A DNA stretch of 64,000 nucleotides from Symsagittifera roscoffensis (taxonomy: Eukaryota; Xenacoelomorpha; Acoela; Convolutidae), in contig NW_026970756.1 in NCBI RefSeq assembly GCF_963678635.1, positions 103,501 through 167,500 on the forward strand, read 5' to 3'. The position numbers and the translations under genes were made by a program. The notes under the pieces are model-generated. The model was not told the origin of the DNA. It searched no databases and saw only the letters and a list, made by a program, of their open reading frames with translations. The number at the start of each line of letters is the position of its first letter. Positions within the stretch are counted from its first letter, which is position 1. Shown here piece after piece: positions 57,576 to 64,000 of this stretch.

Positions 57576-58715
57576 AAACTGATTGATCCTGTCAGTTGCC
57601 ATATGCTTGTCTGAAAGACTAAGCCATGCATGTGTAAGTGAAACTTGCAAAAGTGAAACCGCGAATGGCTCATTAAATCAGTTACTATCTAAAAGTTGAG
57701 TTACCTGTCAGATGAATAACTGCGGTAACCCTGCAGCTAATGCATGCAGATTGCGTGACTCCGGTCGCGAACTTTTACAAGAATTCACCGAGCGACCTGC
57801 TAAGTACGGGCGCATACCGGATGAATCCAAAGTAACTGAAAGATCCCAGATGGCTTAGGCCGGGGGACGCAGCTTCCGAATTTCTGAGCTATCAACCTAT
57901 GATGGTAGTGTAACGGACTACCATGGTTGTGACGGCTAACGGGGAATCAGGGTTCGATTCCGGAGAGGGAGCCTTAGAAACGGCTACCACATCCAAGGAA
58001 GGCAGCAGGCACGCAAATTACCCACTCTCCGCACGAGGAGGTAGTGACGAGAAATAATGATATGAGCCTTAATGGTTTGTAATCAGAATGGAAAGGATGC
58101 AAAAGCTCCTTTGATGATCGAGTAGAGGGCAAGTCTGGTGCCAGCAGCCGCGGTAATACCAGCCTCTACAAGCGTATGCAAAAGTTGCTGCGTTTAAAAA
58201 GCTCATAGTTGGATCTGTTTGAGTATAACGGTAACATGGTGGTTAGTTAACGCTTTCCACTCGTTACGCTCATCCTTCGCATCGAAGAAATACCTTGCAC
58301 TTAAATGTGACGAGGTGTGGAAACGGTGTTTTCACTTTGAGAAAATTAGAGTGTTCAAAGCATCCTTTGGGATTGAATAATCAAGCATGGAATAATGGAG
58401 AATGACCCGCGTTTTACTGATGCCGGTGGCTAAAGTGCGGTAATGATTGAAAGGAACAGCCGGGGGCATTTGTATTGCTACGTTAGAGGTGAAATTCTTG
58501 GATCGTGGCAAGACAAACTACTGCGAAAGCATTTGCCAAGAATGTTTTCATTAATCAAGAACGAAAGTTAGAGTATTGAAGAGGATTAGATACCCTCGTA
58601 ATTCTAACCATAAACTATACCAACTTACGATTTGTCAAAGTCTCTTCTGACTTGGCAAGAAATTAACCGGGAAACCAAAGTTTATTGGTTCCGGGGGAAG
58701 TATGGTTGCAAAATC

Positions 58716-58761
<46 letters not shown>

Positions 58762-59206
58762 GCGGCTTAATTTGACTCAACACGGGAAATCTCACCAGGT
58801 CCAGACATCTTAAGGATTGACAGATTGATGATCTTTCATGATTATATGGGCGGTGGTGCATGGCCGTTCTTAGTTAGTGGAGTGATCTGTCTGGTTAATT
58901 CCGATAACGAACGAGATCTTGATCATCTAAATAGTGCCATTCTCGTTAGAGTATTGGTTACTTCTTAGAGGTACTATGTGCAATTAAATAGCACAAGTGA
59001 AGTGAGGCTATAACAGGTCTGTGATGCCCTTAGATGTCCTGGACTGCACGCGCGCTACACTGGTGAATTTAAATTGAGGGATAACCTTGGCCTATATGGT
59101 CCGGGTAATCACCTAAAATTCATGAGCGTGAAGGGGATCGAATGTTGTAACTTGCATTCGTGAACCAGGAATTCCTAGTACTCGGTAGTCAACAACTACT
59201 GGGGAT

Positions 59207-59246
<40 letters not shown>

Positions 59247-59332
59247 TGATTGGATGTTTAAGCAAGAATTGCGGAAGCCCGTCGCTGAGACTTCGGTCCT
59301 GGCAATAGGTGGAAGCGGATCGAGCTTAATTG

Positions 59333-59370
<38 letters not shown>

Positions 59371-59392
59371 GGAACCTGCGGAAGGATCAGTG
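57576..59392 (+). rRNA. 18S rRNA, copy 2 (complete unit)
   Basis: Full-length small-subunit rRNA, 1817 nt, with the same end landmarks as copy 1. At the three positions where the copies differ it has c57914, c58010 and t58495. The last two are the bases expected from near-universal conservation (gcaggcacgcaaatta, gtgaaattcttgg). It is followed by ITS1, a 5.8S, ITS2 and the 28S 5' end in the normal order, so this is the best candidate for a functional gene here. Animal-type features include 'agggcaccaccaggagtgg' and the length of the variable regions. Several conserved stretches carry lineage-specific changes, such as 'aataccagcctctacaagcg' where most animals have aattccagctccaatagcg. Confidence 0.98.
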
Positions 59393-59504
59393 ACTAATGC
59401 CACTGTTTGAGCGAAGAGCCGGTCAGCTCATTAAATATGACCCGGTACGCAGTAGATCTTTTTGGAGATTTTGCTGAAAGGTGGTGGTGCATAATCAAGA
59501 AAGA

Positions 59505-59822
59505 GTCGGTGGTGCATGAGTGTAAGAGAGACGGTGGTGCATGAGACTGGGGATTGGCTCCCAGTCAAAGTAGCTTGCTCGGTGGTTGATGATAGCAAGA
59601 AAGAGTCGGTGGTGCATGAGAGTAAGAGAGACGGTGGTGCATGAGACTGGGGATTGGCTCCCAGTTAAAGTAGCTTGCTCGGTGGTTGATAATAGCAAGG
59701 AAGAGTCGGTGGTGCATGTGAGTAAGAGAGACGGTGGTGCATGAGACTGGGGATTGGCTCCCAGTTAAAGTAGCTTGCTCGGTGGTTGATAATAGCAAGG
59801 AAGAGTCGGTGGTGCATGATAG
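59505..59822 (+). repeat. 100-bp tandem repeat in ITS1, unit 2
   Basis: Three copies plus a partial, starting 'gtcggtggtgcatg' at 59505, 59605, 59705 and 59805. Identical in layout to 33021-33338. Confidence 0.9.
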
Positions 59823-60004
59823 CATGATGTTCCTTCATGGTTCATCTAAGAGTTGGTCTAGCTAAGGTTAGATTGGCTCAAGGTAGTCCTTAATGGATCA
59901 CCTTAGATTCCCGAAAGATAATTCAAAGAGAGTTGACCTGATGCAAGTTAGGTTAACTCAAGGTGATCCTTGTTGGTGATCCTTAGTATGATGGTGGTGC
60001 ATTA
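59823..60004 (+). repeat. Single ITS1 copy of the 167-bp family, unit 2
   Basis: Counterpart of 33339-33520 with one substitution (t59984 for a33500). Unit 2 has this one copy and no amplified array in the window, which supports ITS1 as the source of the 37-41 kb array. Confidence 0.8.
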
Positions 60005-60121
60005 GCAAGAAAAACGGTGGTGCATGATAGCTTGAGACTGGGGATGGGCTCCCAGTCAAAGTAGCTTGCTCGGTGTGGATGATAGCAAGTGAGAGTCAGT
60101 GGTGCATTATAGCAAGAGAGA
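60005..60121 (+). repeat. Diverged 100-bp-family copy in ITS1, unit 2
   Basis: Counterpart of 33521-33637, with 'gagactggggatgggctccc' and 'agtcaaagtagcttgctcgg'. Confidence 0.7.
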
Positions 60122-60311
60122 AGGTAGCCAAATGTCTCGTCATTGTTGACGCCAAAATCAGGTAGCCAAATGCCTCGTCATTTTTGACGCCAAAAGCAGG
60201 TAGCCAAATGCCTCGTCATTTTTGACGCCAAAAGCAGGTAGCCAAATGCCTCGTCATTGTTGACGCCAAAAGCAGGTAGCCAAATGCCTCGTCATTGTTG
60301 ACGCCAAAAGG
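60122..60311 (+). repeat. 38-bp repeat x5 carrying the 28S R2-target segment, unit 2
   Basis: Same five copies as unit 1 at an offset of 26484, with the core 'ggtagccaaatgcctcgtca' in four copies and 'gtctcg' for gcctcg in the first. Presence in both units means that the amplification predates their separation. Confidence 0.85.
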
Positions 60312-60483
60312 AAGTCGCTCAAACTTGGGTATTCTGTTGATCAAAAAGCTGTTTAGATGGTAGCTTAGGAGTAACTTCTCCTAGATAAGCTTGTTTGATG
60401 GTCGTTTAAACAGTGTACGATTTTCAGTTTGCTTTCGTTAGAGAAAGACTGAGGAAAGCGAAGGCCCGAATGCTTAAGAACAG
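60312..60483 (+). repeat. Diverged 332-family copy, unit 2
   Basis: Counterpart of 33828-33999, from 'gaagtcgctcaaacttggg' to 'cttaagaacagg', leading into the large-subunit fragment. Confidence 0.72.
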
Positions 60484-60726
60484 GGTGATCTATGCTTGGG
60501 TAATCACACTTAGTACGAGAGGAACAGTGTGTTCAGTTCCCTGGTTTCAAGCGTCTGCCTGAGAAGGCGGATGCGAAGCTACAATTGATGACCTAAAGCG
60601 TAGATTGAATTGCTCTATCTGCATCATGAAAATTGCCTTTAATGGTTTAAATTGGCAGTATCAAGTATATTGATGCTGTTGACCCCGATGTCAGATAGGA
60701 ATGCAATCCCCCATTGATGATGGGAG
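60484..60726 (+). pseudogene. 28S 3'-domain fragment in ITS1, unit 2
   Basis: Begins 'ggtgatctatgcttggg' (a 17-nt exact match to 63268-63284) and continues with the sarcin-ricin core agtacgagaggaac (60512-60525) and 'ctgagaaggcggatgcgaag'. It lies between 18S and 5.8S in the complete unit. It is probably a duplicated fragment removed with ITS1 during processing. The alternative, a displaced functional 28S 3' piece, cannot be excluded because 28S beyond 64000 is not visible. Confidence 0.75.
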
Positions 60727-60728
60727 GT

Positions 60729-61935
60729 CACTCAAACTTGGGTATTCTGTTGATCAAAGAGCTGTTCAGATGTAGTACCGGTGTGATACATGTGATTGCA
60801 TTGAGAGCGCGTTTAAACAGTGTTCGATCTTCAGTTTGCCGTTGTAAGAGAAAGACTGAGGAAAGCGAAGGCCCAAATGCTTAAGAACAGGGTGGTCCAG
60901 ACAGCTCAAAGTCCGACTGCGGTTGGCTTTGTTCTAATCGAGTGAACACTTACTTTTGGAGAAATCCGATCGTATGAGTGATCAGTCTTCGGATTGATCC
61001 GGTTCTTTTACTGGTGTATCTGTCAGATCCTTAGGGACTGGATAGAACACTTAAAGCAAGTCGCTCGATCTTGGGTATTCTGTTGATCAAAGAGCTGTTT
61101 AGATGTAGTACCGGTGTGATACATGTGATTGCATTGAGAGAGCGTTTAAACAGTGTTCGATCTTCAGTTTGCCGTTGTAAGAGAAAGACTGAGGAAAGCG
61201 AAGGCCCAAATGCTTAAGAACAGGGTGGTCCAGACAGCTCAAAGTCCGACTGCGGTTGGCTTTGTTCTAATCGAGTGAACACTTACTTTTGGAGAAATCC
61301 GATCGTAGGAGTGATCAGTCTTCGGATTGATCCGGTTCTTTTACTGGTGTATCTGTCAGATCCTTAGGGACTGGATAGAACACTTAAGCAAGTCGCTCGA
61401 ACTTGGGTATTCTGTTGATCAAAGAGCTGTTCAGATGTAGTACCGGTGTGATACATGTGATTGCATTGAGAGCGCGTTTAAACAGTGTTCGATCTTCAGT
61501 TTGCCGTTGTAAGAGAAAGACTGAGGAAAGCGAAGGCCCAAATGCTTAAGAACAGGGTGGTCCAGACAGCTCAAAGTCCGACTGCGGTTGGCTTTGTTCT
61601 AATCGAGTGAACACTTACTTTTGGAGAAATCCGATCGTAGGAGTGATCAGTCTTCGGATTGATCCGGTTCTTTTACTGGTGTATCTGTCAGATCCTTAGG
61701 GACTGGATAGAACACTTAAGCAAGTCGCTCGAACTTGGGTATTCTGTTGATCAAAGAGCTGTTCAGATGTAGTACCGGTGTGATACATGTGATTGCATTG
61801 AGAGCGCGTTTAAACAGTGTTCGATCTTCAGTTTGCCGTTGTAAGAGAAAGACTGAGGAAAGCGAAGGCCCAAATGCTAAAAAAACAGGGTGGTCGAGAC
61901 AGCTCAAAGTCCGACTGCGGTTGGCTTTGTTCTAA
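60729..61935 (+). repeat. 332-bp tandem repeat in ITS1, unit 2 (3 full + partial)
   Basis: Copies start at 60729, 61062, 61394 and 61726. The first is 333 bp because of 'cttaaagcaag'. The last runs to about 61935 and has small changes ('aaatgctaaaaaaacagg', 'gtcgagacag'). Homologous to ITS2 over about 230 bp. ORFs near 61716-61935 on either strand are products of the repeat. Confidence 0.94.
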
Positions 61936-61963
61936 ATCAAACCAGTGCTAGATGGTCGAAAAA

Positions 61964-62115
61964 CAACCTTCAACGGGGGATCACTAGGCTCGCTTTACGA
62001 GGAGGAGCACAGCTATATGTGTTAATTCAGTAAGAATCGCAAGATTTGTTTACTGACCTCTCTAACGCAAAAGGCGGTCTCAGCTTCGGCTGTTGATCGC
62101 GTCCGAATCAGGGTT
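61964..62115 (+). rRNA. 5.8S rRNA (divergent)
   Basis: About 152 nt, usual for 5.8S. The 5' end 'ccttcaacgggggatcacta' plus ggctcg follows the standard order. It continues 'gaggagcacagc' (usually gaagaacgcagc), 'gtgttaatt', 'gaatcgcaagatt' (usually gaattgcagaatt), 'ctaacgcaaaaggcgg' and a terminal hairpin 'ctcagcttcggctgttg'. The 3' end 62100-62115 is complementary to the 28S 5' end 62432-62446: 15 bp with one G-U pair and one bulged G. This is the conserved 5.8S-28S helix and it fixes both boundaries to within a few bases. Several near-universal positions are changed, so either the lineage evolves fast or this copy is relaxed. The intact helix favours function. Confidence 0.9.
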
Positions 62116-62431
62116 ATTTGAAATCGATTGAACGCTTACTTTTGGAGAAATCTGAGGGTAAGAGCGATCTGTCTTCGGATTGGTCCGTTCTTTTGCTGGT
62201 GTATCTACGAGATCCTTCGGGATTGGTTAGAACACTTAAATCAAGTCGCTCAAACTTGGGTATTCTGTTGATCAAAGAGCTGTTCAGATGTAGTACCGGT
62301 GTGATACATGTGATTGCATTGAGAGCGCGTTTAAACAGTGTTCGATCTTCAGTTTGCCTAAGCTAGAGTGATAAACTCCTGCACATTACTACTTCGGTAG
62401 TTTTATGGATGCTTGAGTGCCTTTAAATCGT
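62116..62431 (+). other. ITS2
   Basis: About 316 bp between 5.8S and 28S. Positions 62122-62358 are homologous to the ITS1 332-bp repeat, in the same order and orientation ('ttacttttggagaaatc', 'gtcttcggattg', 'gtcgctcaaacttgggtatt', 'gtaccggtgtgatacatgtg', 'gttcgatcttcagtttgcc'). The final ~70 bp (gctagagtgataaactcc... to aaatcg) is not in the repeat. Confidence 0.87.
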
Positions 62432-62770
62432 AACCTGATTTGGACGAGAGAACCCCCTGAACTTAAGCATATCAGTAAGGGGAGGAAAAGAAATCAACCG
62501 AGAATCCCTTAGTAATGGCGAATGAACAGGGAAAAGCTCATCGGGAAGAGGAGTGGTAACACTCCTCGGTGTCCGGTATGGTTTGCTGCCTGGCTTGTTG
62601 ACTTGACTGGATGTCTATTGGAAAATAGCATCAAAGAGGGTAAAAATCCCGTAACAGTCTTGTTATAACTTGTCGACGGCGCATTCCTATGAGTAGAGTT
62701 GTTTGAAAGTGCAACTCGAAGCTGGAGATATGTCTCTCCAAAAGCTAATTATAAAGCGAGACCGATAGCA

Positions 62771-62808
<38 letters not shown>

Positions 62809-64000
62809 GAGAGAGTGAAAAGTACGTGAAACCGTTGAAGGAGAACTGGAGTGAGCGTTATCATGCCCAATGTCTTGAACTTGATTCTAGACCACCGGGT
62901 AGTGTTGTTAAAGTCTTTTGGTGATCATTGTTAAAGATGCGAGCTATTTGTTTTCTTCGGATTTCAAATTTGTTGTGTCTTGACTAAATGAGATAAAGTT
63001 TTATCTCTTTTGTTTGCCTGTCTGACCTTAACATCCCAATCAATGCTCTCTACAGCCCGTCTTGAAACACGGACCAAGGAGTGTGAGTTGCTTGCAAGTG
63101 CTGTCGCTGTTTGAAAGCGTACACGCGTAATGAAAGTGAACGGTGTAACTTTTATGAGTTGCATTAACTTTTGTGGTGAGAGCGTCAAAGCGATGTCTCG
63201 CAACCACGGACGGTTATGTTGCTAAAACATGACTGATCCAGAGCAAGTAGCACACGACCCGAAAGATGGTGATCTATGCTTGGGCAGGGTGAAGCCACGG
63301 GAAACCATGGTGGAAGCCCGAAGCGGTTCTGACGTGCAAATCGATCGTCTGACCTGAGCATAGGGGCGAAAGACTAATCGAACCATCTAGTAGCTGGTTT
63401 CCTCCGAAGTTTCCCTCAGGATAGCAAAAGCTTAAGCAAGATTGAAAAATCTTCGCTGTGCAATTTCATCGGTTAAAGCGAATGATTAGAGGACTGGGGG
63501 AAAACTTTTCCTTCACCTATTCTCAAACTATAAATCGGTGAGATGTTCTTGTGACTTAATTGCACTTAAACTTTGAATGCGAGCTTTTTGTGGGCCGCTT
63601 TTGGTAAGCAGAACCGGCGATGTGGGATGAACCAAAAGTTGGGTTAAGGCGCCTAACTACTTGCTCATGAGTCACCACAAAAGGTGTTGATTGATATTGA
63701 CAGCAGGACGGTGGTCATGGAAGTTGAAAACCGCTAAGGAATGTGTAACAACTCACCTGCCGAATCAATCAGCCCTGAAAATGGATGGCGCTAGAGCTCG
63801 TGGCCTATACCTGACCATGAACATCAGATTCTGGCTTCGGCTGGATGCTTAAGACTGGTTTAGAACTGGTCTTAAAGTATGTTCATGTGTAGGAGGACGC
63901 ATTGGTTGCGCAAAAGTGTATACGTGAGTATATGCTCGAAGCGGCCAATGGAGCAGATCTTGGTGGAAGTAGCAAGTACTCAAATGAGAACTTTGAGGAC
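62432..64000 (+). rRNA. 28S rRNA, 5' part (cut by window end)
   Basis: The 5' end 'aacctgatttggacgag' pairs with 5.8S. Conserved landmarks follow in order: 'cctgaacttaagcatatcag', 'taaggggaggaaaagaaa', 'gtaccgtgagggaaagttg' (62776-62794), 'cgtcttgaaacacggacc', 'atctagtagctggtttcctc', 'ctcaggatagc', 'gacagcaggacggtgg', 'gtgtaacaactcacctgccg' and 'aaaatggatggcgct'. Domain I, domain II and the start of domain III appear intact, with D2-type variable sequence around 62880-63050. About 1.57 kb is visible; the rest, including the R2 target and 3' domain, lies beyond the window. No insertion or intron is seen in the visible part. Confidence 0.97.

Larger units (their letters stand above)
59393..61963 (+). 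other. ITS1 of unit 2 (2.6 kb)
   Basis: Spacer of 2571 bp between 18S and 5.8S with the same families as unit 1 but fewer copies: one large-subunit 3' fragment and three full 332-bp copies plus a partial. Confidence 0.87.

Noticed and set aside
61716-62366. Plus- and minus-strand ORFs near 5.8S/ITS2 (also 34230-34433 and 37064-37261)
   Set aside because: They fall in the 332-bp repeat, the 28S fragment, 5.8S or ITS2, and the shared peptide just reflects shared repeat DNA.
62964-63203. Minus-strand 79-residue ORF
   Set aside because: It lies wholly inside 28S rRNA.
62432-64000. R1/R2 element or intron inside 28S
   Set aside because: The visible 28S is continuous through its conserved landmarks, and the usual R1/R2 target lies beyond the window.

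Overview
This window is nuclear ribosomal DNA of a eukaryote, almost certainly an animal. The 18S sequence has a metazoan-type core, but all three rRNAs carry lineage-specific changes, and the 5.8S is unusually divergent, so I cannot name the taxon. I see no credible protein-coding gene. The short ORFs are artefacts of repeats or lie inside rRNA and spacer.

Layout, all on the + strand. (1) 1-29274: intergenic spacer (IGS) array A, about 78 monomers of 368 bp plus three 221-bp truncated ones, running off the left edge. (2) 29275-31091: degenerate edge copy, AT-rich spacer and 5' ETS with a 357-bp direct duplication. (3) 31092-32908: 18S copy 1. (4) 32909-37209: a 4.3-kb repeat-filled ITS1. (5) 37210-37229: the first 20 nt of 5.8S, then a break; no 5.8S remainder, ITS2 or 28S 5' end follows. 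(6) 37230-40686: 21 copies of a 167/168-bp repeat amplified from an ITS1 segment. (7) 40687-41331: a tail with hairpins and a run of 29 T. (8) 41332-55763: IGS array B, 39 monomers of the same 368-bp family. (9) 55764-57575: edge copy, AT-rich spacer and 5' ETS again. (10) 57576-59392: 18S copy 2. (11) 59393-61963: ITS1, 2.6 kb. (12) 61964-62115: 5.8S. (13) 62116-62431: ITS2. (14) 62432-64000: 28S, cut by the window end.

Unit 2 (from about 55.8 kb) looks like a complete, ordinary-order rDNA transcription unit: 18S-ITS1-5.8S-ITS2-28S. Its 5.8S 3' end and 28S 5' end are complementary, as required for the conserved intermolecular helix. Unit 1 is an orphan: full-length 18S and ITS1, then a rearrangement inside 5.8S. 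Its 18S differs from copy 2 at three positions, two of them at near-universally conserved sites.

The most unusual content is in ITS1. It is built from tandem families that contain recognisable pieces of rRNA or other spacers: a 332-bp repeat homologous to ITS2; a 38-bp repeat matching the 28S segment at the R2 retrotransposon target; and one or two copies of a fragment from near the 28S 3' end with an intact sarcin-ricin loop core. These suggest heavy internal duplication within the rDNA, or possibly a rearranged large-subunit rRNA. Whether 28S beyond 64000 has its own 3' domain would decide between these. Long near-identical arrays are also prone to assembly error, so exact copy numbers and junctions are provisional.
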